This document shows positions 1-8,285 of a DNA stretch of 64,000 nucleotides, piece after piece (within the stretch, counting starts at the first letter, position 1; each line of letters begins with the position of its first letter). This stretch comes from Alteribacter lacisalsi (GTDB lineage: Bacteria; Bacillota; Bacilli; Bacillales; Salisediminibacteriaceae): NCBI RefSeq assembly GCF_003226345.1, contig NZ_PDOF01000001.1, positions 62,001 to 126,000 on the forward strand. The letters run 5' to 3'. A program made the translations under genes and the position numbers. The notes beneath the pieces were generated by a model. The model was not told where the DNA came from and made no database searches. It worked only from the letters and a program-made list of their open reading frames with translations.

Positions 1-798
1 GCAGCTTATGCAGACGCACTTGCTGGTGTACCACTTGCACACCATTATGATGCACCAATGCTTCTTACAAACGGTTCAGCTCTTACTGATGTAACAGCTG
101 ATGAGCTTGACCGTCTTGATGCAGACCGTGTCATTGTACTTGGAGGCGCAAACGTGATTGAAGACAGTGTAGTTGCTGATCTTGAATCTCATGGCCTTCA
201 TGTAGACCGCATTGCCGGTGACAACCGTTACGATACTTCCTACGAAATTGCAAGCTACCTGAACACGCAGTTTGATGTAGACAGTGCGGTTGTAGCGAAC
301 GGACAGGACTTCCCGGATGCCCTGAGTGTTGCATCTTATGCAGCTCAGCACGGAATGCCGGTTCTATTGACTGGATCTGATTCCCTGTCTGCTCCAGCAG
401 CACAGGCACTCACATCACTTGATGTGGAAGATGCACTTGTCGTCGGTGGCTATACTGTCATCGATGAAGACGTACAAAATCAGGTAGAGGCTCTAGGTGT
501 GAACAGCCAACGTCTCGGCGGTGAGAACCGTTTTGAAACCAACATCGCTGTAACGGAGCACTTCGCTCCTGAAACGGATCATATGTATGTTGCAACAGGT
601 CTGAATTTTGCAGATGCCCTTACTGGCGCAGCTCTTGCGGCTCAGAACGACAGCGGTATCCTGCTTACAGGATCTTCTGTTCATGCTCCGGTTGCAGATT
701 ACATTTCCGGTTCTGATTTGAATCACCTTACGATCTTCGGTGGACCAAGCGCGGTCAGCTCAGAGATCGAATCAGATCTTTACCAGCTTCTTCAGTAA
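1..798 (+). CDS. Cell-wall-binding repeat 2 (CWB2) protein, 5'-truncated
   Basis: The reading frame is open from base 1, so the gene begins before the window; 265 residues of the C-terminus are visible. It consists of about three ~90-residue CWB2 (PF04122) repeats, the first cut by the window edge. The recurring signatures are an F/Y-x-DAL block (ADALAGV, PDALSVA, ADALTGA), a PxLLTG strand, a VxGGxxxI turn, and RIAGDNRYDT or RLGGENRFETN at repeat ends. In this family such triplets attach exported proteins non-covalently to cell-wall polymers, so the missing N-terminus probably holds a signal peptide and an effector domain (hydrolase, amidase or adhesin). The frame ends with the third repeat and is followed by a strong terminator. 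The effector cannot be named from this window. Confidence 0.9.
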   Translation, partial: AAYADALAGVPLAHHYDAPMLLTNGSALTDVTADELDRLDADRVIVLGGANVIEDSVVADLESHGLHVDRIAGDNRYDTSYEIASYLNTQFDVDSAVVANGQDFPDALSVASYAAQHGMPVLLTGSDSLSAPAAQALTSLDVEDALVVGGYTVIDEDVQNQVEALGVNSQRLGGENRFETNIAVTEHFAPETDHMYVATGLNFADALTGAALAAQNDSGILLTGSSVHAPVADYISGSDLNHLTIFGGPSAVSSEIESDLYQLLQ

Positions 799-814
799 TT
801 ATCAGAAGATGCAC

Positions 815-851
815 AAAAAGTCACGGGCCCTGGTGGGTCCGTGACTTTTTT
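815..851 (+). terminator. Rho-independent terminator
   Basis: GTCACGGGCCC pairs with GGGTCCGTGAC (820-847) across a TGGT loop and is followed by six T residues. It lies 17 bases past the CWB2 stop codon. Confidence 0.9.
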
Positions 852-919
852 GCTGCTGTTTTTGCCGGGCTATAGGAAACGTGCAAAAAGAACCTGAAAA
901 AATACGACAACAAGCGTAT

Positions 920-1022
920 GAAATATACGCCGACTCCTGCGGGAGGAAAAGCGCAGATGAGACCCCGCATTGCGAAGCACGCGGAGGCTCAGCCGCTTCC
1001 CGCGGAAAGCGGCGTATATTTC
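920..1022. repeat. Family A intergenic repeat, copy 1
   Basis: Perfect 13-bp inverted ends (GAAATATACGCCG at 920-932 and its complement at 1010-1022) enclose the family A core words CTCCTGCGGGA, GACCCCGCA, GGAGGCT and CCCGCGGAAAGC. The same ordered words recur in about eleven other intergenic places in this window. The open frame across it is a by-product of its composition. Confidence 0.8.
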
Positions 1023-1027
1023 AGAAG

Positions 1028-1088
1028 CGATATACGCGAATTGCATAATTTTGTTCGGATTTCTGTCTGTACAATTCCTTATGTCCCG
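1028..1088 (-). repeat. Family B repeat, partial copy
   Basis: Read on the minus strand this stretch has GGGACATAAG, then AAATCCGAACAAAA, then a CGTAT word, in the order and near-spacing of the left half of the full element at 17172-17304. It lies directly beside family A copy 1. Confidence 0.55.
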
Positions 1089-1108
1089 CCCTATAACAGT
1101 TGAAGAGA

Positions 1109-2119
1109 TTATTCATCAGAGACTTTAATCAGCTGTTTACCGAGATTTTTACCTTCAAAGAGACCAAGAAAGGCATCAGGAATAGAGTCGAACCCTTCAT
1201 TTATTGTTTCTTCATATACTAGTCTCCCTTCCTGCAGCCACGTGCCGAGCTTCTGTGCTCCTGTCTGAAATTCATCAGCATAATCTGACACGATAAAGCC
1301 CTGAACACGGAGTCGCGATTTCACAATGAAAGGATGAATTCGCGGACCATAATCATCACCGGATTTGTTATAGGAGGAGATGGCCCCGCACTGAGGAATA
1401 CGTCCGAAGTCGTTCATGAGCGGATAAACGGCCTCTGAGATTGTCCCGCCCGTATTATCAAAGTACACGTCAATGCCTTCGGGACAGGCTTCCTTCAAGG
1501 ACTGGTGAAGGTTTTTCTCTGTTTTGTAATTGACTGCTTTATCAAACCCGGCTGTTTCGGTAAGGTAGCGGGTCTTTTCGTCCGTGCCGGCAATCCCGAT
1601 CACTCTGGCGCCGTGGAGCTTTGCAATCTGTCCAGCAATCATGCCCACTGCACCTGCAGCACCGGAGACAACAGCCGTCTCCCCTTCTTTAGGCAGGCCG
1701 ATTTTGGTCATCCCAAAATAAGCCGTCAGCCCCGGCATACCAAGAGTCCCGAGATAGGCGGTGAGTGGGGCGGAATCCGGGTCTATTTTGCGGAGGTTGT
1801 GTTCATCGGCTGCATTATATTCCTGCCATCCCAGGTGGCCTGTAACATAGTCGCCTTCAGAAAAGCGGGTACTGGTGGATGAAACGACTTTTCCAACGAT
1901 TCCTCCGTCAATCACTTCACCAAGTTTAAATGGAGGAACGTAGGATTTGGTATCTTCCATTCTGCCTCTCATATACGGATCAACCGACACGTAAATTGTA
2001 CGGACGAGAACCTGGTTGTGCTTAATAGAAGGAATCGGCCCATCCTCCAGCTTAAAATGTTCGTGACCGGGCATCCCTTCAGGACGTTTGTGAAGCAGAA
2101 TACGCTTTTGCATTTCCAT
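1109..2119 (-). CDS. yfmJ: NADP-dependent medium-chain oxidoreductase, YfmJ type
   Basis: The 336-residue protein matches the zinc-independent medium-chain dehydrogenase/reductase family (leukotriene B4 dehydrogenase / curcumin reductase / YfmJ group). An N-terminal ADH_N_2 barrel carries the VSVDPYMRGRM motif. A Rossmann domain follows with the nucleotide loop VSGAAGAVG (about residues 150-158) and the KVSD-type end. The structural and catalytic zinc ligands of alcohol dehydrogenases are absent, as usual for this group, which reduces enones and aldehydes with NADPH in the cytosol. The start is supported by GGGAGG upstream of ATG at 2119. It is a single gene. Its physiological substrate cannot be read from the sequence. 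Confidence 0.85.
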   Translation of the reverse strand: MEMQKRILLHKRPEGMPGHEHFKLEDGPIPSIKHNQVLVRTIYVSVDPYMRGRMEDTKSYVPPFKLGEVIDGGIVGKVVSSTSTRFSEGDYVTGHLGWQEYNAADEHNLRKIDPDSAPLTAYLGTLGMPGLTAYFGMTKIGLPKEGETAVVSGAAGAVGMIAGQIAKLHGARVIGIAGTDEKTRYLTETAGFDKAVNYKTEKNLHQSLKEACPEGIDVYFDNTGGTISEAVYPLMNDFGRIPQCGAISSYNKSGDDYGPRIHPFIVKSRLRVQGFIVSDYADEFQTGAQKLGTWLQEGRLVYEETINEGFDSIPDAFLGLFEGKNLGKQLIKVSDE

Positions 2120-2249
2120 GTAAAAACCTCCCTGATTTATGATCGTTACGGGGTCATTATAAAGAACCGGGAGTTATGAATGCGAACGATCTGCCTGAGC
2201 GGTTTTGAATAAACAGGAAAAGGAATACTGGAAAAAAGGAGGATGAACA

Positions 2250-3389
2250 ATGATGAAGAAATGCAGTTTTTTTATAGATTGGCGCGTTTTTAATAATGAC
2301 AAATCGAGCAACGGACGGCAGATAAATAGGGTTAAGGTAACAATGATCCTCGCAGCGGGACTGTTTCTGTCAGGGTGCGAATCAGAGGAAACAGGAGAAC
2401 AGGGTGACGGAGGAGACTCCCGTGAAGAGATAACCGGGGAAACAATCGCTGAGAACCTGGATGTGCCATGGAATATCGCTCAAACAAATGGCACTTTTTA
2501 TATAACAGAGAGGGACGGGATGATTGCAGAAATTGATTCGGCCGGAGATATACAGAGAGAACCTGTCAAAACGGAGGAAGCGATTCTCTCAAGAGGAGAA
2601 GGGGGACTTCTCGGCATGGTGATGAAAGAGGATTTCGCTGATAACGGGGAAGCAATAGTTTACCATACTTATGAGGCGGAAGATGGAAGCATCATGAACC
2701 GGATTGTGACAGTGCAGAAAGAGGAAGGGGAATGGAGCGAAACCGGTGTTCTGCTTGATGAAATACCAGGTGCGGCTATCCATAACGGAGGACGCCTGGA
2801 GATCGGTCCTGATGGGTATTTGTATGCTGCCACAGGTGATGCGGACGAGCCGGACTGGAGTCAGAATCGTGATAATCATGCAGGAGCGATTCTCCGGATG
2901 ACGCTTGATGGGGAAATTCCTGGAGATAATCCCTTTCCCGATTCCTATATATATTCCTACGGGCACCGAAATCCTCAGGGAATGACCTGGCTTGATGACG
3001 TAATGTACAGTACTGAACATGGTCCTGTGGCACAGGATGAAATTAACGTTATTGAACCTGGGCGTAATTATGGATGGCCGGTCATCAGCGGGGACGAAAC
3101 GGAAGAAGGAATGGAGACACCGCTGGTTCATTCCGGGCAGGATACGTGGGCCCCTTCCGGTATGACCATTTTTGAGGGCAGGATCCTTTTTGCCGGGCTG
3201 AGGGGAGAGGCGCTGTATGAACTGGATCCTGAAGAGGAAGGAATATCATTGGTTTATGATGGAGCGGGAAGAATCCGGGATGTATGGAGTGATGGGGAGT
3301 ATCTGTATGCGATTACGAGTAATACAGACGGCAGAGGAGATCCTGTTGAAGGAGATGACCGGCTGATTCGGCTGACTGTTAATCAATAG
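2250..3389 (+). CDS. PQQ-dependent sugar dehydrogenase (GSDH family) lipoprotein
   Basis: The protein has 379 residues. The start at 2250 has AAAGGAGG at ideal spacing. The N-terminus is unusual: about 30 polar residues, then a hydrophobic stretch ending in the lipobox LFLSGC (Cys43), then an acidic Glu/Gly linker. This points to a lipid-anchored protein outside the membrane. The rest is a six-bladed propeller of the glucose/sorbosone dehydrogenase family (PF07995). Visible motifs are GEGGLLGM, HNGGRLEIGPDGYLYAATGD, YGHRNPQG and the TEHGP turn. Family members oxidise aldose sugars with PQQ as cofactor. No PQQ synthesis genes are seen here, so the cofactor may be scavenged or the protein may have another substrate. 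An internal ATG at the lipobox helix (2343) is less likely because it would leave no basic n-region. Confidence 0.8.
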   Translation: MMKKCSFFIDWRVFNNDKSSNGRQINRVKVTMILAAGLFLSGCESEETGEQGDGGDSREEITGETIAENLDVPWNIAQTNGTFYITERDGMIAEIDSAGDIQREPVKTEEAILSRGEGGLLGMVMKEDFADNGEAIVYHTYEAEDGSIMNRIVTVQKEEGEWSETGVLLDEIPGAAIHNGGRLEIGPDGYLYAATGDADEPDWSQNRDNHAGAILRMTLDGEIPGDNPFPDSYIYSYGHRNPQGMTWLDDVMYSTEHGPVAQDEINVIEPGRNYGWPVISGDETEEGMETPLVHSGQDTWAPSGMTIFEGRILFAGLRGEALYELDPEEEGISLVYDGAGRIRDVWSDGEYLYAITSNTDGRGDPVEGDDRLIRLTVNQ

Positions 3390-3441
3390 GCCCCCTTCAA
3401 TTTTGCTGATCTGGTATTTATGGCAGTGTATAAACACAAAC

Positions 3442-3470
3442 AAAAAAGCAGAGGCTCAATGAGTCTCTGC
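3442..3470 (-). terminator. Terminator overlapping the end of a gene
   Basis: On the minus strand GCAGAGACTC pairs with GAGCCTCTGC (3448-3470), followed by six T. The stop codon of the minus-strand gene ending at 3456 lies inside the hairpin loop. Confidence 0.85.
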
Positions 3471-3755
3471 GTGAAATTTGGGGAAACTTAATGAGTGGTA
3501 TTGAGTGGCGGCGAAGTGTTTCATCTCTTTCCAGCATGTGAAGTCAGTATGACAGGCAACATACCTTGACCAGAGGGGACATTTGTCAATTTCACTCTGG
3601 GCTTTGGCCGTAAGAAGACAAATATTACTGGCCTCAACCATATCATCAAAGTTCTGGAACTCTGTATATTTTTGCATAAAAGCTTCATTAAAAAGGTCTT
3701 CAAGGAACACGGGCTCTCTTTTTTTGATAAGCGCAGTTCTTCTTTTGACTTTCAT
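3456..3755 (-). CDS. Hypothetical protein, about 99 residues
   Basis: A small cytosolic-type protein with a basic N-terminus (MKVKRRTALIKKRE) followed by a mixed helix-rich body. It contains several Cys and His residues (CLL, CPLW, ACHTDFTCW, HF), enough to suggest possible metal or redox chemistry but with no recognised motif. I start it at ATG 3755, which has GGGGGACTG about 6 bases upstream; an in-frame GTG directly before (3758) is the alternative. The dedicated terminator overlapping its stop codon supports a real transcription unit. I do not recognise the family. Confidence 0.6.
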   Translation of the reverse strand: MKVKRRTALIKKREPVFLEDLFNEAFMQKYTEFQNFDDMVEASNICLLTAKAQSEIDKCPLWSRYVACHTDFTCWKEMKHFAATQYHSLSFPKFHAETH

Positions 3756-3931
3756 CACGGCAGTCCCCCGGTTTTAGGTTTTCGTCCTATTGGAATTATA
3801 GACAGCCTGTGGTGATTTTATGCTTTGCCTGTTCTTTTTCTGTCCCTTTAGACCCATACCCGGGTGGGCAAATCGTAAACCTGTTTTCAGAAATAGACTG
3901 TTTTTGTATATTTTTGTCGAATCAAAATAGG

Positions 3932-5074
3932 CTATAAATGCATGGCCTCATTTTTTTCTGCGGACCCTTCCGTGAGGTATCTGGCGTACTTGAGCAGATT
4001 CCCTGCATTTTCCTTTAACCCATCCTGGCCGTATGATTTTTCAAACGACACCTTTGCACTTTTGGAATTAGCCTCGATTAACCAGATCCGTCCTTTATTA
4101 TCAATTCCAAAATCAATACCGATCTCGCCAAAGTTACCGTATGCCTCTTCGAGTGAAAAGTATATTGTTTTGAGAAAAGCCTCAATTTCATCTACGACTT
4201 CTTTTACTTTTTTCTCTGAATAGCCAAGTTCAGATTCGAAAAATATTTCTGCCGGCATCGCTGTGGAGTGAACAGTAATAGGAGAGCGCTTCAATCCCAC
4301 TCTTGCTGCAATTCCGCCTATGGTGATCTGTTCACCGGTTCTTTGTACTTCTGCTCTAAAATCCACATTGCATCCATTTAAAGTTATTAAATCAATAGCT
4401 TGCTGTGCTATAAACTTCTTTTTCTTAAAAAATTGGCTGAGAGGCCTCTTCAGTTTATTCATATTTGAAACCGACCGGTTCCGCAGGCGGCTTCGGAAAT
4501 GGCTAAATTCAAATGATCGTGAGTTGCGGTACTGTACTTTAACAACTCCTTTTCCAAGGCTGCTGTGCACTTTCTTCAGATAAACGGTTTTGTATTTTAA
4601 CAGAAACCTGCGGATATCGTTAAATGAATGTACGTTAATAGTAGGGGGAAGGTAGGGTGCAGCCTTTTCTATTCCCTGGAGCTTTTTATAGGTATCATAT
4701 TTATCGAAACTTGCCTGGTTGTTGATGGATGGTATCCCCTTACCTTTAAACCCTCGTCTAACTTTTGTGACCAGTCCGTTCCTTGTATAAATTCTTTCAT
4801 AGACGACTGTGGGGAGTGGAGAATCCATTAATTTCCATTTTTTTGCTTGAATGTCATAATATAGAGCGTTTTTAATTATATTTTCTCCCATGACTACGTC
4901 TTCCGGACTGAAGAAAATAACGGTGTCGCCAGCCTTGGCTGCTTCTGAAGCAAGCAGTTCCATAAAGCGGTATCTTTTATGATCCTTAACTTTTCTTTTC
5001 AGTATCATTTTGTGTGCATTGGATAAAAATACACCGAGTCTTACAGGAGCTGATTGTTCTTCGGTTCCCTGCAT
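3932..5074 (-). CDS. YheC/YheD-type ATP-grasp protein (endospore coat associated)
   Basis: This 380-residue protein matches the YheC/YheD family (PF14398) found in spore-forming Bacillales. It has an N-terminal Rossmann-like region (PVRLGVFLSNAHKM), then an ATP-grasp fold with KKVHSSLGKGVVKV as nucleotide-binding loop, and a C-terminal metal/ATP motif (EIGIDFGIDNKGRIWLIEANSK). ATP-grasp enzymes form amide or ester bonds; B. subtilis homologues are spore-coat associated, but the reaction is not settled. I choose ATG 5074 because AAAGGAGT precedes it by 8 bases. The longer frame to 5128 has no ribosome site and adds 18 unlikely residues. Confidence 0.8.
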   Translation of the reverse strand: MQGTEEQSAPVRLGVFLSNAHKMILKRKVKDHKRYRFMELLASEAAKAGDTVIFFSPEDVVMGENIIKNALYYDIQAKKWKLMDSPLPTVVYERIYTRNGLVTKVRRGFKGKGIPSINNQASFDKYDTYKKLQGIEKAAPYLPPTINVHSFNDIRRFLLKYKTVYLKKVHSSLGKGVVKVQYRNSRSFEFSHFRSRLRNRSVSNMNKLKRPLSQFFKKKKFIAQQAIDLITLNGCNVDFRAEVQRTGEQITIGGIAARVGLKRSPITVHSTAMPAEIFFESELGYSEKKVKEVVDEIEAFLKTIYFSLEEAYGNFGEIGIDFGIDNKGRIWLIEANSKSAKVSFEKSYGQDGLKENAGNLLKYARYLTEGSAEKNEAMHL

Positions 5075-5233
5075 AAAAAAACTCCTTTCCCGAACATCTA
5101 TTTCATACATATGTTCATGACTACTCATCGGTCACTATGCGTTGTTTCAAGTAAGGTAAACAGGGTATCTTAATGAAAACGGAAGCAATTAACCTGGTGA
5201 TTTTCCGGACTAGCAGCAGGCGGTGTTTTGGAC

Positions 5234-5860
5234 ATGGTGGAACTCATACTTGAATTTCTAAGGGAACTGGGCTTTGCAGGACTGTTTATCGGAATCGTTG
5301 TGGAGGCATTATCGGTGCCTTTCCCTGCAGCTCTCTTTGTTCTTGTTTATGGATACATACTTAATCCTTCCCCTGGGGAGATTGTTCTTCTTGCACTGGG
5401 CAGTGCAGTGGTTTATACCACATTCAGTTACGTTCCTTACTTTTTGAGTATTAAGTTTGAGCCGTCCATCAGGAGAAATGTGAGCAGGGAGAAAGTAAAA
5501 GTTGCAGAAGGCTGGATTCGGAGATATGGAGAGTGGATGATCGCTGCCGGGCGTTTCCTGGGAATGGGGTATATCGCCTATATTGCCGGATTCAGCAGCA
5601 TACGTCCATTAGCGTTCGGTCTGTATACATTTGCAGGCTTTTTCCCTCTGTCACTTCTGATGTTCTATCTCGGTACTCTTGGCAATCTGGAATTTATGGC
5701 AGATACATTCCAGAATGCCCAGTGGTTCATCTTCAGTGTGCTCGCGGTGCTGATTACGGTTTACCTCGGCTATCGTGTGCTGCGAAAAAAAGGGCTCATT
5801 CCAACTGGAAAAAAAGAAGAACCGCGGGTACGGAGAAGAACCCGAAAAGAGGGAAGGTGA
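5234..5860 (+). CDS. DedA/VTT-domain membrane protein
   Basis: About 208 residues with several hydrophobic segments. The layout is that of DedA (SNARE-associated, VTT domain) proteins: an N-terminal re-entrant region with the E-x-(L/I)-(S)-VPFPA motif (VVEALSVPFPAALF), a central amphipathic part ending in RF-x-G (AAGRFLGMGYIAYIAG), and closing helices with a very basic tail (KKEEPRVRRRTRKEGR). Family members move phospholipids or undecaprenyl phosphate across the membrane. ATG 5234 is chosen over TTG 5228 for codon preference; the ribosome site is weak for both. The next gene starts 5 bases after the stop, so the two are probably co-translated. Confidence 0.75.
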   Translation: MVELILEFLRELGFAGLFIGIVVEALSVPFPAALFVLVYGYILNPSPGEIVLLALGSAVVYTTFSYVPYFLSIKFEPSIRRNVSREKVKVAEGWIRRYGEWMIAAGRFLGMGYIAYIAGFSSIRPLAFGLYTFAGFFPLSLLMFYLGTLGNLEFMADTFQNAQWFIFSVLAVLITVYLGYRVLRKKGLIPTGKKEEPRVRRRTRKEGR

Positions 5861-5864
5861 AACC

Positions 5865-6851
5865 ATGCCGTATTTCAGAGTAATCCTGACAGCAATTGCA
5901 AAGATGCTCAGTAAAGTGTTCAGTATGGCCACGCTCACATTCTTTGGGAGAATCCCCTCAAGGGATAATTCCAAGGTGAGTCTAATGGGCCTTCTGTCTC
6001 TTTACTGGCTATATATATTTATTTCTGTTTTATTTCCGGATCTTGCGGAAATGTTTATTCCGTTTATACCGGATGACGACACGATCATCCGTATTACGTC
6101 CATCGTGATCTTTATTCTCCTGCCCCTTGCAGTTGGATTTATATCTACAAGAATGGAAAACAGAAGCGAAAATGGTTCTGTAGTCAAACAGACGCTCATG
6201 GGCTATCCTTATGCCCTGACACTTGGGACTCTCGCTTCCCTTCTGATCGTTATCATTCCTCTCATGAAGCTTCCGAAACTTCTGAAGATGCATGAGCAGA
6301 CACAGTTTGCCATTATGATTCGAAAAGGGAAGTATGACGATGTTCTGGCGGAACTGAAAGAAATTCTGGATAGCCACGGGATCGAAGCAGACGTTCATTC
6401 GCCAAACCGGTTTATCTGGACATGTTTTATCACGCTTGCCTATGTACTGGAGAGCATTTATAACAAAAAACTTGCGAAAAGAATGAAGTACATCTCCGTA
6501 AATGTAGATGGTGAGGATGTAGAAATTACGCTGCATGCAACCGATATTTCCATGATTGGGCCAAGAAAGCAGGTCTATTTTCTAAAGCACCTTCTGTCAG
6601 AGGAACTTGAACCTGAAAACATTTTTTTTACGTGGGACGAATCAGTGCAGGAAGTTGAGGAGAAAATCTGCAGCCTTAAGAAGCGGCTTTATGAAGGAAA
6701 GGACATCAGCCATTCCGAAATTACGGAACTCACAGATAACCTGCGTACGAGACCGCTAACCAATGAAGACTGGAATGCCGTAAGACGGCAGATCTATAAG
6801 CTGGAACGGGATTATTTCAAGATGAAAGTGCCGGAGCAGAAAGGGGACTGA
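5865..6851 (+). CDS. Integral membrane protein of unknown function
   Basis: The protein has 328 residues. ATG 5865 follows GGGAAGGTGA and lies directly after the DedA-like gene. Two hydrophobic pairs (about residues 42-62 and 85-150, including the PLAVGFIS and LGTLASLLIVIIPLM segments) are followed by a soluble C-terminal half of about 170 residues rich in Lys/Glu, with coiled-coil tendency near the end. I do not recognise the family. Tight spacing behind the DedA gene suggests a shared membrane-envelope role. The frame extends upstream into the DedA gene, but that part is antibiotic to neither codon use nor ribosome site and is left out. Confidence 0.6.
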   Translation: MPYFRVILTAIAKMLSKVFSMATLTFFGRIPSRDNSKVSLMGLLSLYWLYIFISVLFPDLAEMFIPFIPDDDTIIRITSIVIFILLPLAVGFISTRMENRSENGSVVKQTLMGYPYALTLGTLASLLIVIIPLMKLPKLLKMHEQTQFAIMIRKGKYDDVLAELKEILDSHGIEADVHSPNRFIWTCFITLAYVLESIYNKKLAKRMKYISVNVDGEDVEITLHATDISMIGPRKQVYFLKHLLSEELEPENIFFTWDESVQEVEEKICSLKKRLYEGKDISHSEITELTDNLRTRPLTNEDWNAVRRQIYKLERDYFKMKVPEQKGD

Positions 6852-6860
6852 TCGGTGAAG

Positions 6861-6928
6861 CAATACCCGCGGGAAGCGTCCGCCGGCAGGGTAATAAAAA
6901 CAACAATCTTTACGAAAAGAGCGTTATA
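6861..6928. repeat. Family A repeat, right-end fragment
   Basis: Contains CCCGCGGGAAGCGTCCGCC and the tail ACAACAATCTTTACGAAAAGAG. The same tail follows the full copy at 31758-31888 and appears inverted at 55497. The left half of the element is missing. Confidence 0.7.
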
Positions 6929-6929
6929 A

Positions 6930-6965
6930 AAGAAAGCCGGTTCCAGGAAGGAACCGGCTGGTTTA
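6930..6965. terminator. Hairpin terminator between converging genes
   Basis: AGCCGGTTCC pairs with GGAACCGGCT (6935-6959). The A-rich left side gives a T-rich tail for the minus-strand lipoprotein gene; for the plus strand the tail is weaker. Confidence 0.75.
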
Positions 6966-6976
6966 ACTATAGATAA

Positions 6977-7240
6977 TTACTCGTCGCCTTCTTCGTCTTC
7001 TTCAGCGTCAAGCTCTTCTTCGTCTTCTTCAAGATCATCTTCAGCGTCGATCTCTTCGTCATCTTCTTCAAGATCGTCTTCAGTGTCAACCTCAGCATCG
7101 TCGCCTTCAGCGTCGTCTACTTCAGTTTCTTCTGTATCCTGCTCAAGTTCTGTTTCAGTATCAGTGTCCTCGTCGCCACATGCTGCGAGTACGCTTAGTG
7201 CAAGAACGCTTGCCATAGTAAGTTTCATGTACTTTTTCAT
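6977..7240 (-). CDS. Small, extremely acidic lipoprotein
   Basis: An 87-residue protein with a clear lipoprotein signal: KKYMK basic start, hydrophobic SVLALSVLAAC, lipid-modified Cys21. Everything after the Cys is low-complexity Asp/Glu/Thr/Ala, with repeats of the type DDLEEDDEEIDAED. No folded domain is visible. It would coat the outer face of the membrane with negative charge. Such tails are common on exported proteins of salt- or alkali-loving bacteria; a cation-buffering role is only a guess. The ribosome site AGGGGGTAAC precedes ATG 7240. It is monocistronic, with a hairpin just beyond the stop codon. Confidence 0.7.
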   Translation of the reverse strand: MKKYMKLTMASVLALSVLAACGDEDTDTETELEQDTEETEVDDAEGDDAEVDTEDDLEEDDEEIDAEDDLEEDEEELDAEEDEEGDE

Positions 7241-7430
7241 TTGGTGTTACCCCCTAAAAGTCATTGTGTGTGTTACAAACAGAATCGTACACCGCCCGAG
7301 AGTGTTTAACAATAGAGATTGGACATTTTTTACTTTTTCCCACATGAGTCAGTATTTGTTTGAGAATGTGTGGTCATTTTACACAATGTCGTTTCAAGGT
7401 TTTTTTACGCCTGGTTGTTTCAGGTTTGAT

Positions 7431-7459
7431 TTGCCACGTCAGGGAAATCATTATACTAT
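7431..7459 (+). promoter_or_regulatory. Candidate sigma-A promoter for the CstR-like regulator
   Basis: TTGCCA, 17-base spacer, TACTAT; the start codon of the regulator is 37 bases downstream. Confidence 0.5.
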
Positions 7460-7495
7460 TAGGATAAGTGGAGTAGAAATGAAGGTGGGTTAACA

Positions 7496-7756
7496 ATGCA
7501 GTATTCTGATGATATGAAGAATCGCCTGAAAAGAGTGGAAGGACAGGTTCGCGGCGTTCTTAGAATGATGGAAGAGGAAAAAGACTGCCGGGATGTAATT
7601 ACCCAGATGTCGGCTGTCCGAACAGCCGTTGACCGGGCTACGGCCTATGTTGTAGCGAAAAACCTGGAACAGTGCCTCCGTGAAAACACAGAGACTGAGG
7701 ACGAGCGTGAAGCTATGATTGAAGAAGCAATTAAAATGCTCGTAAAGAGCCGCTAA
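7496..7756 (+). CDS. CsoR/FrmR-family regulator, CstR-like
   Basis: An 86-residue all-helical DNA-binding repressor of the DUF156 (CsoR/RcnR/FrmR) family with signatures RVEGQVRGVLRMMEE and CRDVITQMSAVRTAVDRA. The sensing residues are visible: Cys31 and Cys60 are present, but the copper-ligand His of CsoR (four residues before the second Cys) is Asn56. The two-Cys, no-His pattern at these positions is that of the persulfide sensor CstR rather than a copper sensor. CstR-type repressors usually control sulfide-oxidation genes (rhodaneses, persulfide dioxygenase), none of which are adjacent. Here the gene is followed at once by its own terminator, so its targets are elsewhere. AAGGTGGG precedes the ATG. 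Confidence 0.85.
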   Translation: MQYSDDMKNRLKRVEGQVRGVLRMMEEEKDCRDVITQMSAVRTAVDRATAYVVAKNLEQCLRENTETEDEREAMIEEAIKMLVKSR

Positions 7757-7765
7757 AAAATGAAG

Positions 7766-7804
7766 GGTGTGCCTGCTGTAAAAATGCGGGCACACCTTTT
7801 TAAT
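7766..7804 (+). terminator. Rho-independent terminator
   Basis: GGTGTGCCTGC pairs with GCGGGCACACC (7766-7796), followed by a T-rich run. Confidence 0.9.
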
Positions 7805-7812
7805 TTTATTTA

Positions 7813-8163
7813 TTATTCAGGCTTTGCTTTTCTAAGTCTGCCTGCCGAGATCAGAAAGACAGGGAGAGGAATCAGGACCCATGCGAGACTTTTGACCATA
7901 CTGTTTGCAGCATACGCACGCTGGTTATCAAGGTAGGTATCTCGTTCCAGTTGGAAGCGGGCACGAAGGTCTTCTTCGGACACTTCTTCAGCAAATCCTT
8001 CCTTCACATTGTGCGCATGATTCTGAGCATAGCTTTCATAGGTGTCATAGTATGGACCGGGTACGAAATAATCACTTGCACTCATAATAACAGCGACACT
8101 GCCCCCAATCATCATAACCAGCGTCACAAGCATTACTGCGTAGAGATAAACATTACGTACCAT
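7813..8163 (-). CDS. Small membrane protein, two transmembrane segments
   Basis: About 116 residues. An N-terminal transmembrane helix (YAVMLVTLVMMIGGSVAVIM) and a C-terminal one (LAWVLIPLPVFLISA) flank a ~55-residue, mostly acidic extracytoplasmic loop with Tyr-rich start (YFVPGPYYDTYESYAQ); the tail is basic (RLRKAKPE). I start at ATG 8163, which has GGAGAGGGG 9 bases upstream. An in-frame ATG at 8202 would add 13 residues but has no ribosome site. Similar small two-helix proteins occur widely in Bacillaceae; I cannot assign a function. Confidence 0.6.
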   Translation of the reverse strand: MVRNVYLYAVMLVTLVMMIGGSVAVIMSASDYFVPGPYYDTYESYAQNHAHNVKEGFAEEVSEEDLRARFQLERDTYLDNQRAYAANSMVKSLAWVLIPLPVFLISAGRLRKAKPE

Positions 8164-8285
8164 CCGGGAACGCCCCTCTCCGATATGTGGTTTTTCTTTC
8201 ATAATACAAGATATGCGGTCTGGCGGGAATCAAGACTCAGTTCAGGAACAGGAAATATTTTTCGACATTGGCTTGTCTTCATAAG

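Noticed and set aside
918-1103. 61-codon plus-strand frame
   Set aside because: Falls within family A and B repeats and has no ribosome site.
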